Shown here: positions 1 to 8,427 of the stretch, in pieces
Layout: every line of letters begins with the position of its first letter
Position numbering within the stretch: the stretch's first letter is position 1
From: Pseudarthrobacter chlorophenolicus A6
GTDB taxonomy: Bacteria > Actinomycetota > Actinomycetes > Actinomycetales > Micrococcaceae
Length of the DNA: 64,000 bases
Direction of reading: 5' to 3'
Assembly: GCF_000022025.1 (NCBI RefSeq)
Contig: NC_011886.1
Coordinates: 4,263,953 to 4,327,952 of the forward strand
Made by a program: the position numbers and the translations under genes
Notes under the pieces: model-generated
What the model saw: the letters and a program-made list of their open reading frames with translations, nothing else
Told to the model about the DNA's origin: nothing
Database searches by the model: none

Positions 1-1817
1 GCATCTGCCCCGTGCAGGTACGCTCCAGCAGTGAACTCCTCTGCAAGGCGGGGATCCAGTTGCGGCCGGTCAGGGGTTGCCCGTGATCCGGGGCCATTGT
101 TGTTGAACTCGTGGAATCTGGCCTCCTGCCACGAAAAACCGCTCATGTCCGTCCACGGCGTTCCGGAGATGTGCGCTCCCAGCCACGAGTCGCGGACCAG
201 CACCTGGGCAATGGCCTCCGGATCTCCACTGGGATGCCATGGCCGGCCGAGATGGACGGATCCGGCCGCTGCATCCGAGACGAAGCGGCACTGGGTGAAC
301 AGGTATCCGTGCTTGATCCCGATATTGACGCTGCCGGCGGAGACGTATCCGTTGTTGGTGCTGGACCCGCGGTCCAGGGAGCGGATCCGGCAGCCGGAGA
401 ACACGGCAGTTCCCCGGCCGAAGATGAAATCCACGTCGCCTTCAACGTAGGAGTCCGTGAAGTAGGAGCGTGCCTCCACACCGCGGGCGGGGGAATCCAC
501 CAGCAGTGTGTCCTGGTTGCCCAGGCAGCGGATATTGCGGAGGACAGCCCGGTCCCCGGCCAGGAACAGTGCCACGGCCTGCCGGTTCTTCATGTCCGGA
601 TTAGCGGCTTCGTCGAAGTCGTTGCTGAACGTCAGGTTCACTGCCGTGAAATCCGGGCCGTCGATCCGCACGCTGGTGCTCCCGCCGGTGCCATAGGTCC
701 CCGTGCCGTCGGGTTTCGGGGTGCCGGACGCATTGTTGTAGACCAGCACCACGTCCTCCGGCGCCTGCCCGCGTCCGATGAACGACACCCTCGGTTTGTT
801 GGCCGGTACCCGGATCAGCTCGCGGTACGTCCCGGGCGCGATCCTGATTTCCGTACGGCGGGTGCTGTTTGCCGGTGCTGCGTCGACGGCGGCCTGGACG
901 GTGGAGAACTGCCCGCCGTTTCCCACGGTGAGGACCAGGGGCTTGTCCACCGGGCGTTCGCTGGGCCAGTAGATGGCTGAGAGCGGGTCCAGCGTCCCGC
1001 CGGGCTCCCGGAACCATCCCGGCGGTGCGGCCGGCTGCGCCTGCAGTCCTGCGACAACAAGCTGTGCCACGGCCAAGGCGCCCTGCGCCTGGAAGTGGGT
1101 GTTGTCCGTGACGCCGTTGGGGTACTGCGGGTACTGGCCGGGAGTGGCATGCAGGAAGTGCGAGGTGGTTCCCTCCGGCCCCAGCTTTTGCCAGAGCTCC
1201 TTGGAGGATGCCGTCAGGTCAACCAGGGGAACACCGCGGGACGCAGCGAGCTCCTTGATCGCCTGGGGGTAGGCGCCGTGGGTGTCCTGGGCAACGCCGA
1301 GGGCGCTGAAGCGGCGCCGTTCCACGGGGGTGACCAGGACGGCTTTGGCGCCTGCGGCTGATGCGGCGTCGAGGTACCGGCCCAGGTACTCCTTGAACGT
1401 GGTTTGCGGATCGGTGCCGCGTGACGGATCCTCGACTTTTTCGTCGTTGTGGCCGAAGGAGATGAGCAGGTAGTCGCCCGGTTGCAGCGCCTCCGCCACC
1501 TCGCCCAGCAGGCCGGCGTCGGCATAGCTTTTCGAGGAGGCGCCGGACCAGGCGTAGTCGAACACCGTCGCCTGCGGCCCGAGCAGCAGCGGCAGGGCCT
1601 GGCCCCAGCCGGCGCGGGGACGTTCCGAGCGCTGGTAGGCGGAGGAGGTGGAATCCCCCACTACGAAGATCACCGGTTTCCTGTTGGACTGCGCCCGGGC
1701 GGGGCCGCCGGCTGCGTGCGCGGCCGGGGCTGCTCCGGCCAGGACTGCCGCAGCGGTAAGGGCGCCGGTTGCAGCCGAAGCGAGCACGGTGCGCCGGCTG
1801 GGCGTGAATCGCCGCAT
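1..1817 (-). CDS. Secreted SGNH/GDSL acetylesterase fused to pectin methylesterase (partial, runs off left edge)
   Basis: The frame opens at the ATG at 1817, overlapping the stop of the upstream pectate lyase gene, and stays open to base 1; the C-terminus is missing. Residues 1-36 form a signal peptide with a twin-arginine-like SRRTVLAS stretch. An SGNH hydrolase domain follows, with GDST (residues 54-57) as the nucleophile block, an FGHNDE block, and a DNTHF block holding the likely Asp/His pair; this resembles rhamnogalacturonan acetylesterase (CE12). From about residue 300 the protein becomes a pectin methylesterase (CE8): the YVEGDVDFIFGRG block carries a catalytic Asp, GRPWHP is the family GRPW motif, and NNGPGS follows. 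Both activities strip ester groups from pectin so the adjacent lyase can cut it. The domains are clear; substrate preference is inferred. Confidence 0.88.
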   Translation of the reverse strand, partial: MRRFTPSRRTVLASAATGALTAAAVLAGAAPAAHAAGGPARAQSNRKPVIFVVGDSTSSAYQRSERPRAGWGQALPLLLGPQATVFDYAWSGASSKSYADAGLLGEVAEALQPGDYLLISFGHNDEKVEDPSRGTDPQTTFKEYLGRYLDAASAAGAKAVLVTPVERRRFSALGVAQDTHGAYPQAIKELAASRGVPLVDLTASSKELWQKLGPEGTTSHFLHATPGQYPQYPNGVTDNTHFQAQGALAVAQLVVAGLQAQPAAPPGWFREPGGTLDPLSAIYWPSERPVDKPLVLTVGNGGQFSTVQAAVDAAPANSTRRTEIRIAPGTYRELIRVPANKPRVSFIGRGQAPEDVVLVYNNASGTPKPDGTGTYGTGGSTSVRIDGPDFTAVNLTFSNDFDEAANPDMKNRQAVALFLAGDRAVLRNIRCLGNQDTLLVDSPARGVEARSYFTDSYVEGDVDFIFGRGTAVFSGCRIRSLDRGSSTNNGYVSAGSVNIGIKHGYLFTQCRFVSDAAAGSVHLGRPWHPSGDPEAIAQVLVRDSWLGAHISGTPWTDMSGFSWQEARFHEFNNNGPGSRATPDRPQLDPRLAEEFTAGAYLHGAD

Positions 1818-3187
1818 CAGCGCTTCACCCCCGCTGTGTAGATGGGACCCACGTTGTCCTTAAGCAGGGCAGGCACCGCCTGCGCCGGGTGGACCTTGAT
1901 GCGCAAGGCGGGAGTCCAGGATCCATCTGCCACCAGCTGCTTATCGGCGGTTGCGGCGGAGTTGTAGGCGGCCAGGAGATCCACGCGCTTTCCGTTGACC
2001 GTGTTGTCCACCGTGGTGATGGCCTGGCCCTTGAAGTGCCTGATCAGCGCGGATGCTGGAATGTCCTGGGGCAGGGTGAAGGCATTGGCCTCGGCATAGA
2101 TGTGTGATTCGACGCCCGCGCCGAAGGTGTACGTGTAGGGCGTAGGCGAGCCGGCCGACGTCGTGAAGTGGTTGTTGTAGACGTCCACCTGTCCGTAGCG
2201 GACCCTCGGGGCGCGCTGGCCGACGTTCTCGAAGGAGTTGTGGTGGATGGTGACGCGCAGCTTGCCCACGTCCCCGCGGCTGGTCGAGTCGGTGGATCCG
2301 ATCAGCAGGAGCTTGTCATGGTCGGAGAAGCGGTTGTAGGACAGGGTGACCAGATCTGAGCCGTTGGTGACGTCCACTGCTCCGTCATGGACCTGGTACG
2401 GGCGTCCGAAGTACGAGGGCTGGTTGATGTCCAGGTTGGGGGCGTCAGTGAAGTGCGAGTGGTCAACCCAGACGTTGGTAGATCCGTTGATGACCTGGAG
2501 GAGGTCGTACTCACTGTTCCAGTTACCGTGGTCGCCGTCGGTGGGGTCCCAGGCGGGGAAGCAGTCAGCCGAATCCCGGACGGTGAGGTTCCTGAAAATG
2601 ACGTTGTTGGACCGGTTGATGCGCAGGGCCGCGCCGGTGATGCTGCTGTCCGGGGTGGCTCCGACGATGGTGGTGTTGGCAGGAATGTCCCACCGGATGA
2701 CCGCTGCCTGGTTGGCGGCCGCTTTGCGCCGGGCATTTTCCTGCTCCCCGGCCGGTTCCCGGTCAGTCCCGTACCTGACGGGATCGTAGTCGTAGAGGTA
2801 CTGCTCGAGGGAGAAGCCCGTGCCTGCCGCGTAGTCGCCGCAGTTCAGTGCCTGGCCATCCGCCGTCGAGTTGGCCGGGATGTCGCCGTGTACCCGGATG
2901 ATCCGGGGTTCGGCTCCGGTCACTGCGAGCGCCGCCATCAGTTCAGCCCGGCTGTGGACATCGAAGACGCGGTCCGCCGTTGCTTTGGCGCCGCCCGTAG
3001 TCCCCGCACCGGCCGATGCCCAGCCATCCCGGCTTTGGAGCACCTGTCGTTCAAGCGGCACCTGGGCGGTCTGGGCGGTTGCGGACGATTGTGATGAGGG
3101 TGGTGTGGCATTGGCCTGGACCGGCAGGCAGATGGCGGCCGCTGTGGCCACGGCAGCCGCCGCTGCCATAGGACGTGTGATGCGCAT
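1817..3187 (-). CDS. Secreted pectate lyase, polysaccharide lyase family 1
   Basis: A 456-residue extracellular enzyme that cleaves polygalacturonate by beta-elimination. I chose the ATG at 3187 because GGAGGA lies about ten bases upstream and the protein then begins with a normal signal peptide (MRITRPMAAAAA, ending near QANA); the frame can be extended 20 residues upstream but without a ribosome site. PL1 features are the WVDHSHFTDAPNLDI segment (the vWiDH motif of the beta-helix), VTLSYNRFSDHDK, and HHNSFENVGQRAPRVR carrying the conserved Arg region. The stop overlaps the start of the downstream esterase, so the two are translated together. The upstream region holds two LacI-type operator sites. 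Pectate versus pectin preference cannot be read from sequence. Confidence 0.92.
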   Translation of the reverse strand: MRITRPMAAAAAVATAAAICLPVQANATPPSSQSSATAQTAQVPLERQVLQSRDGWASAGAGTTGGAKATADRVFDVHSRAELMAALAVTGAEPRIIRVHGDIPANSTADGQALNCGDYAAGTGFSLEQYLYDYDPVRYGTDREPAGEQENARRKAAANQAAVIRWDIPANTTIVGATPDSSITGAALRINRSNNVIFRNLTVRDSADCFPAWDPTDGDHGNWNSEYDLLQVINGSTNVWVDHSHFTDAPNLDINQPSYFGRPYQVHDGAVDVTNGSDLVTLSYNRFSDHDKLLLIGSTDSTSRGDVGKLRVTIHHNSFENVGQRAPRVRYGQVDVYNNHFTTSAGSPTPYTYTFGAGVESHIYAEANAFTLPQDIPASALIRHFKGQAITTVDNTVNGKRVDLLAAYNSAATADKQLVADGSWTPALRIKVHPAQAVPALLKDNVGPIYTAGVKR

Positions 3188-3251
3188 GTGCTCTCTTCCT
3201 CCATTGGAATGAACCGCGCTTTCGCTGCCGACGTCACTGTGCGGCATATCA

Positions 3252-3285
3252 GAAAGCGGTTTCTTTAGTCTGTGAAACCGCTTTC
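3252..3285. promoter_or_regulatory. Pair of LacI-family operator-like sites upstream of the pectate lyase operon
   Basis: GAAAGCGGTTTC (3252-3263) and GAAACCGCTTTC (3274-3285) are reverse complements of each other and each is almost a palindrome around a central CG, the pattern bound by LacI/GalR-family repressors. Their centres are 22 bp apart, about two helical turns. On the minus strand a TTGACA sequence lies just upstream (plus-strand 3291-3296), so the sites would sit within or just after the promoter and block it. The cognate LacI regulator is not in this window. Confidence 0.75.
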
Positions 3286-3396
3286 TGTTCTGTCAATAGA
3301 GTTGACACAATTGGATAAATCTGAGGGCAGGCCACCGGTGCGTTCCGGAATAGGGTTTGCCAGGATGTCCGGAGGGTGTTGTGGAAGCATGGGACC

Positions 3397-3822
3397 ATGG
3401 GTTCCTTCATTCTTCGGGTCATCTTCAACGCGGCCGCCCTGTGGGTGGCAAGCTGGGTCCTGCCCGGCATGGACATCACCAGCACTGCAGCCTCCGATGC
3501 CGTGGCACGGACCGGCATCTCGCAGGACACCGAAACCATCGGGATAGTCCTGGCCTACCTGTTCATCGGCCTTATATTCGGCGTGGTCAACGCCCTGGTG
3601 CGGCCGCTGGTGAGCCTCCTCGCCCTCCCGATCACCATCCTGACCCTGGGGTTGTTCGCGATCGTCATTAACGCCGCCATGCTCTACCTCACAGCCTGGA
3701 TCAGCGATTACACCCCCGTGCACCTCACCATCGATTCCTTCTTCTGGACGGCCATCCTGGCCGCAATCATCATCTCCCTGGTGTCGCTGGTGGCCGGGCT
3801 GGTACCGGGCAGCCGGCGCTGA
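3397..3822 (+). CDS. Small membrane protein of the phage holin family 4 type (mycobacterial 4TM)
   Basis: A 141-residue protein that is almost entirely hydrophobic, with about four membrane segments: near residues 3-25, 45-65, 70-95 and 110-135. It matches the family annotated as phage holin family protein, common as single chromosomal genes in actinobacteria. I chose ATG 3397 (preceded by GGAAG); a GTG at 3376 would add seven residues but abuts its only GGAGG. There are no phage genes around it, so the holin name reflects family history, not a lysis role. Function unknown. Confidence 0.7.
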   Translation: MGSFILRVIFNAAALWVASWVLPGMDITSTAASDAVARTGISQDTETIGIVLAYLFIGLIFGVVNALVRPLVSLLALPITILTLGLFAIVINAAMLYLTAWISDYTPVHLTIDSFFWTAILAAIIISLVSLVAGLVPGSRR

Positions 3823-4005
3823 AGTTCCCCGCTAGACTTCCCCGCTACTGCGCACCGGCGATCTCGCTGAAGGTTGCCTGGGGGCGGCGCCTTGCGACCG
3901 GCCGCCCAAGTACCGGAACAGGCTGAAACAGGTACCCGGCAGGTGCCCCTGCCCCGGCTGGTTGCCGAAACTCCAGTACCCGCTACCCATGACCGCCCGA
4001 GGCCA

Positions 4006-4018
4006 CCGCTCCTAGGCT
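4006..4018 (+). promoter_or_regulatory. Shared CCGCTCCTAGGCT motif before the glycosidase-like gene
   Basis: This 13-mer lies about 57 bases before the start at 4076. Near-identical copies occur before the GNAT gene (10939-10951) and before the Gly/Asn-rich surface protein (46328-46340), always on the same strand as the gene. CTAG is scarce in high-GC genomes, so the recurrence suggests a promoter element. The 253-base gap from 3823 to 4075 holds nothing else I recognise. Confidence 0.35.
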
Positions 4019-4075
4019 GCCAACGGGGCCGCCAACAGGCCCCGTAGCTGTCAGTTCCGGATACGGGGGCAAAGC

Positions 4076-5002
4076 ATGAAGGCATCGAGAATCCTGGCCT
4101 CGGCCTGCCTGCTGCTGGCTTGGCAGGCCGGCCCGGCCCAGGCGGACTCCGGAGCGGTGCCCTCGCCCCAGGAGTCCGCGGCACTGGGCAACGACATTTC
4201 CTGGCCCCAGTGCGGCGGTCAGCTTCCGGCACCGCCCGCATTTGCCGTGGTGGGCATCAACGGCGGCCGGCCAACGACGGCGAACCCCTGCCTCGCGGAG
4301 CAACTGGCCTGGGCGGACCGCAGCTCCGAGGCAGCGGCGGGAACCAAGTCTGCCGTCTACGTCAATACCGCCGCCACCGGGCCGGTGGGCTCGCTGTGGT
4401 GGCCTGCAAACAACACCGTGATGGGCTCGGACATCGGCAACCCCTACGGGATGTGCGATGGCACCGCTTCCCCCGCCTGCGCCTATGTCCACGGCTATGC
4501 GACGGCGTACAACGACGCCGGAAGCCTCGCCGGGGCAGGAGGCGGTGCGGGCCAGCGCATGTGGTGGCTGGACGTGGAGACCGGTAACAGCTGGCTGTCC
4601 AATAAGGCTGCCAACACCGCGGAACTGGAGGGCATGACGGCCTACCTGCAGGGCACCGGGGTGGAGGTGGGCATATATTCCACCGGCTACCAGTTCGGCG
4701 AAATTGTGGGTGAGGTGGGCCCACACAGCAACCTCTACTCCTTGAAGAGCTGGCTGGCGGGTGCTGAATCCACCTCAACCGCGGCAGATCTTTGCGGAGC
4801 CGCTCCCCTCACCTCCGGCGGCGTCGTCGCACTCACGCAGTTCACCGCCGGAAACCTCGATTACAACTTCCGTTGCCCGGTAGCCCAGCCGGCAGCTCCA
4901 CCGCCGGCGCTCGCTCCCCCGGCAACCCCGCAGCCTGCCCCGGCGCCTGCGAAGACCCGCTCAAACCGCTACGCCGAAATACCCGCCGCCCAGATCGCTT
5001 GA
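4076..5002 (+). CDS. Secreted glycoside-hydrolase-like protein (DUF1906/GH25-like TIM barrel)
   Basis: A 308-residue exported protein with a signal peptide (residues 1-24, cut near AQA) and a single globular domain: GNDISWPQCGGQ, VVGINGG, MWWLDVETGNSW and VGIYSTGYQFGEI. The spacing of an early DISWPQ, a central DVETG and a GIYST segment resembles the GH25 lysozyme-like or DUF1906 barrels that act on cell-wall glycan. Residues from about 275 on are Pro/Ala-rich and probably disordered. The Asp/Glu of DVE is a candidate catalytic site, but activity is inferred. The gene stands alone between the holin-like gene and the convergent lipase-like gene. Confidence 0.7.
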   Translation: MKASRILASACLLLAWQAGPAQADSGAVPSPQESAALGNDISWPQCGGQLPAPPAFAVVGINGGRPTTANPCLAEQLAWADRSSEAAAGTKSAVYVNTAATGPVGSLWWPANNTVMGSDIGNPYGMCDGTASPACAYVHGYATAYNDAGSLAGAGGGAGQRMWWLDVETGNSWLSNKAANTAELEGMTAYLQGTGVEVGIYSTGYQFGEIVGEVGPHSNLYSLKSWLAGAESTSTAADLCGAAPLTSGGVVALTQFTAGNLDYNFRCPVAQPAAPPPALAPPATPQPAPAPAKTRSNRYAEIPAAQIA

Positions 5003-5009
5003 ACACCGG

Positions 5010-6380
5010 CTAGCGTCCGCCAAGGTGGCGCTCATGGCTGCGGGGATCCGGCGGCACAAGGGTCGTGGAGGGGCCCTTGGCCCGGGTGAGGGAATAGCGC
5101 GTGGCTGTGGCTGTTCCCCCGGCACCGAGCACACCGCCCAGGACCGCCGTGGAGTGTACGAGGGACGGATCATCGCTCGCTGCCACCAGCCGGGCGGCGT
5201 CCTGGTACCCGCCCAGGCGGTGCCCGGCACCAAGGCCCTTGTCCCCACCGGGCTCAATCGGCGAGTCCACCGATACGGTCACCCGATTGCGGGTTTCGGG
5301 GTTGGCGGCACCATCGCTGCCGGGAACCCAGTCCGCCTGATGCTCAAGGTGCAGGGACTCCACATCCTCACGGGTGGTGATCCCCGCCACCGGCGACCCG
5401 GCGGTAAGGACATACTTCACGTCATATTGCTCCAACACCCGGGGATCGGCGGCCATGTTCATGGCATGGATGCCGCCCTGGCTGTAACCCACAGCGACCA
5501 CAGACGCTCCCTTTTCTGCTCCGGCTTCGTCGAGCGCCGCGAGGACGGCCTCGTTCACTTCCCGGGAGTTGTACAGCATGGATTCCACGATGCCCGCCTC
5601 ATCAAAGGGGTTGTCCCCGCCGGCGTCCTTGCCGGCGGCCTGGGTCCCCGGGACTATGACCACGTAGGCCTTTTCGCCGCCGTTCTCCACTTCCAGGACT
5701 TCAATGGCCCCGGCACCGCGGGCCTCCACTTCCTGAAGCCGCGCCAGCAACCCCGCGGGTGACGTGTCCAGGTCCACCTGGACCGCTTCCTGCTTCCGCA
5801 GCGTGATCTGCCGCGGGATGAACCCTGCCACCAAAGCCATCAAGGAATCCCGGATCAAGGGGGCATGGTGGTTCACCGCCTGCACCTGGGGTGCCGCCAA
5901 CTGCAGCATGGCGATGACATTCTCGGTGACCCGCCGGTCCGGAACGCCGGTAGCGGCCATGGTGCCCCACGAGAGACCGGTCTCCGTCATGGCGGCGATT
6001 CCGAGGCTTCGTCCCACGTTGGCCCGCCACTCTGCGTCCTGGTAATCACGCATGCAGGCACGGACCTGGCTGCTGATCCGCTGCAGCTCCGCCCGGCTGG
6101 ACTGGACCCGCCACTGGCCGTCCCGCACGGCCGCGATGTGCCCGGAAGCGGACCAGGGCGGCTGCCGGTCAGCCCAGCAGAGCTGGTCCAGGATCCGCCC
6201 TGCCTCCTGTTCCACTGCGGCCAGGTCGCCGGCCAAGGCCTCAAGTTTCTCAGCGCCCGCAGTCAACTCCTCAAGCTGGACCCCGATGCCGCCGCTGCCA
6301 CCCCGAATGCTCAGGTGGCCGTCCCGCGATGCACCGAACAGCCTGACGGGCTCCGGATAAGCCTCATCCGCCAGCTCCAT
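5010..6380 (-). CDS. WXG-like N-terminal helical domain fused to an alpha/beta hydrolase (lipase-like)
   Basis: A 456-residue protein. The ATG at 6380 overlaps the stop of the upstream small gene. Residues 1-165 are helical and contain paired W residues (CWADRQPPW, DGQWRVQSSRAELQRISSQV), like the WXG/ESX-secreted N-domains of actinobacteria. Residues about 220-400 look like an alpha/beta hydrolase: YVVIVPGT early, then VVAVGYSQGGIHAMNMAA with the GxSxG nucleophile elbow, and HQADWVPGSDGA as the likely acid-region loop. The arrangement resembles type VII-exported lipases, with the partner encoded just upstream. No signal peptide is visible. The domains are fairly clear; secretion and substrate are inferred. 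Confidence 0.7.
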   Translation of the reverse strand: MELADEAYPEPVRLFGASRDGHLSIRGGSGGIGVQLEELTAGAEKLEALAGDLAAVEQEAGRILDQLCWADRQPPWSASGHIAAVRDGQWRVQSSRAELQRISSQVRACMRDYQDAEWRANVGRSLGIAAMTETGLSWGTMAATGVPDRRVTENVIAMLQLAAPQVQAVNHHAPLIRDSLMALVAGFIPRQITLRKQEAVQVDLDTSPAGLLARLQEVEARGAGAIEVLEVENGGEKAYVVIVPGTQAAGKDAGGDNPFDEAGIVESMLYNSREVNEAVLAALDEAGAEKGASVVAVGYSQGGIHAMNMAADPRVLEQYDVKYVLTAGSPVAGITTREDVESLHLEHQADWVPGSDGAANPETRNRVTVSVDSPIEPGGDKGLGAGHRLGGYQDAARLVAASDDPSLVHSTAVLGGVLGAGGTATATRYSLTRAKGPSTTLVPPDPRSHERHLGGR

Positions 6381-6682
6381 CAGGGCACCCTGCAGGCACT
6401 GGCCGCCGCCGCCACAGTGTGTTCCGCGTGCCTCGCGACGGCGGCCCTCGCCATCTCCAGGGCATCGACAGCGTGGCGCAGTGCGGCACCCTGCCGGCCC
6501 ACCGTGTCCCGGTACGCCCGCCCGGCCGGCGATTGCCAGTCGAGCATCTGGATGTCCCGCAGACCTGCCAGGGCCTCCTCGACGCGCGCTCCGCACCGTG
6601 CAAGCCGGTTCACGAGGGGCAACAAATCAGCGGCAACGTGCTCGGCGGCGCCCGGCAGTCCATCCCCCAGGACGTTTCCCAT
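6380..6682 (-). CDS. Small WXG100-like partner protein
   Basis: A 100-residue helical protein with the start ATG at 6682 preceded by AAAGAGG. The centre reads DIQMLDWQSPAGRAYRDTV, where W-Q-S replaces the usual W-x-G turn between two long helices. Length (about 100) and composition match WXG100-superfamily proteins. It overlaps the hydrolase gene by four bases (ATGA), as expected for a co-folded pair exported by a type VII (ESX-like) system. No secretion ATPase is encoded in the window. An unrelated coiled-coil function is possible. Confidence 0.6.
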   Translation of the reverse strand: MGNVLGDGLPGAAEHVAADLLPLVNRLARCGARVEEALAGLRDIQMLDWQSPAGRAYRDTVGRQGAALRHAVDALEMARAAVARHAEHTVAAAASACRVP

Positions 6683-6842
6683 GTGACCTCTTTCCCGGGT
6701 ATCCCGGACCTGTTCCGTACCTGCTGACAGGGCCACGCTACGGAAGACGGCGCACCAGCCTAAGTGCCGCCGTCGTCCATGTGGATAAGTAACGTAAGCG
6801 GCCCACTTAAGGCGCCGCCGGAGTTCGTGAAAGAATCAGCAC

Positions 6843-8285
6843 ATGCCTGAAACTGCCGCCACAGCTGATACCCGCACGCCCTCAGGACGCCTGGCCCTCG
6901 CCGCGTCCACGGAAAAAATCGCCCTGGGCCCCCTGGACGGCCGGTACCAGCCGGCAGTGGCCCCGCTGGTCGACTACCTGTCCGAGGCAGCGCTCAACCG
7001 GGACCGCGTGGCCGTCGAAGTTGAATGGCTGATCCACCTGACCAGCAACAACGTCCTCCCCGGAGCGGGCCCCCTGACCGCGGAGCAGCAGCAGCAGCTG
7101 CGTGCAGTCGTCACCGAATTCGACGCCGCTTCCGTGTCGGAACTGGCCGAAATCGAAGCCGTGACGGTGCACGATGTGAAGGCCGTGGAGTACTACATCG
7201 GCCGGCGCCTTCCCGCCATTGGGATCGAGAACCTGACCGCCATGGTCCACTTCGGCTGCACGTCCGAGGACATCAACAACCTTTCGTACGCGCTCGGCGT
7301 CAAGGGTGCTGTGGAGGACGTGTGGCTGCCCGCAGCCCGCGCCCTGGTGGCGCAGATCAGCACGATGGCTGAGGACAACCGCGCCGTTCCCATGCTGTCC
7401 CGCACCCACGGCCAGCCGGCCACCCCCACCACGCTCGGCAAGGAACTGGCGGTCATCGCGCACCGCTTGGCGCGGCAGCTGGACCGGATCGCGAAGACGG
7501 AGTACCTGGGCAAGATCAACGGCGCCACGGGCACCTACGCCGCGCACGTGGCCTCCGTTCCCGGCGCCGACTGGCAGCAGGTGTCCAAGTCGTTCGTGGA
7601 GGGCCTGGGGCTGACCTGGAACCCCCTCACCACGCAGATCGAAAGCCACGACTGGCAGGCCGAGCTGTACGCCGACGTGGCGCGTTTCAACCGCATCCTG
7701 CACAACGTCTGCACGGACATCTGGAGCTACATCTCCATCGGCTACTTCGCGCAGATCCCGGTGGCCGGCGCCACGGGGTCGTCCACCATGCCGCACAAGG
7801 TCAACCCCATCCGCTTTGAAAATGCCGAGGCAAACCTGGAGATCTCCTCCGGCCTGCTGGACGTCCTGGGCTCCACCCTGGTGACCTCCCGCTGGCAGCG
7901 GGACCTCACCGATTCCTCCAGCCAGCGCAACATCGGCGTGGCATTCGGCCACTCGCTCCTGGCCATCTCCAACGTGGCCAAGGGCCTGGAGCGCCTTGAC
8001 GTGGCCGAGGACGTGCTGGCCGGGGACCTGGACACCAACTGGGAAGTGCTGGGCGAGGCGATCCAGATGGTGATGCGCGCAGAGGCGATTGCCGGCGTCG
8101 AGGGCATGGAAAATCCCTACGAGCGGCTCAAGGACCTCACCCGCGGCAACCGCGTGGACGCAGCCCGGATGCAGGAATTCGTGCAGGGCCTGGGCCTGTC
8201 CGCCGACGCCGAGGCGCGGCTCCTGGCCCTGACGCCCGGTAAGTACACGGGCATCGCTGACCAGCTGGTGGACCACCTCAAGTAA
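6843..8285 (+). CDS. purB: Adenylosuccinate lyase
   Basis: This cytosolic enzyme of purine synthesis splits SAICAR to AICAR and adenylosuccinate to AMP, releasing fumarate. The 480-residue protein has the fumarase/aspartase superfamily signature GSSTMPHKVNPIRFENAE (about residues 310-330) with the flexible catalytic-serine loop, FGCTSEDINN, and SRTHGQPATPTTLGKE with the active-site His. The length matches the long E. coli-type PurB (about 456) with a short N-terminal extension. It is a single gene with a hairpin terminator after it. Other superfamily members are excluded by the TSEDINN block. Confidence 0.97.
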   Translation: MPETAATADTRTPSGRLALAASTEKIALGPLDGRYQPAVAPLVDYLSEAALNRDRVAVEVEWLIHLTSNNVLPGAGPLTAEQQQQLRAVVTEFDAASVSELAEIEAVTVHDVKAVEYYIGRRLPAIGIENLTAMVHFGCTSEDINNLSYALGVKGAVEDVWLPAARALVAQISTMAEDNRAVPMLSRTHGQPATPTTLGKELAVIAHRLARQLDRIAKTEYLGKINGATGTYAAHVASVPGADWQQVSKSFVEGLGLTWNPLTTQIESHDWQAELYADVARFNRILHNVCTDIWSYISIGYFAQIPVAGATGSSTMPHKVNPIRFENAEANLEISSGLLDVLGSTLVTSRWQRDLTDSSSQRNIGVAFGHSLLAISNVAKGLERLDVAEDVLAGDLDTNWEVLGEAIQMVMRAEAIAGVEGMENPYERLKDLTRGNRVDAARMQEFVQGLGLSADAEARLLALTPGKYTGIADQLVDHLK

Positions 8286-8318
8286 GCGCCCGGGGGCTGC
8301 CCCTACGCGTACGACGGC

Positions 8319-8349
8319 GGCGCCGGGCCCGGGAGGGTCCGGCGCCTTT
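8319..8349 (+). terminator. Probable intrinsic terminator after purB
   Basis: GGCGCCGG (8319-8326) pairs with CCGGCGCC (8339-8346) around a 12-base loop, followed by a short T-rich stretch (TTTCGTTT). It lies 34 bases after the purB stop. The U-tract is interrupted, so strength is uncertain. Confidence 0.5.
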
Positions 8350-8427
8350 CGTTTCCCCGCGGCGTGCCGTGCGGGCCGGGGTGCCGGCCGTTTCGGCGGC
8401 AACGCGGCGGAGTGCGAAACTGGGGGC

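Noticed and set aside
3397..3822. Holin-like gene as evidence of a prophage
   Set aside because: No other phage genes, integrase or att site occur nearby, and such genes are common singletons.
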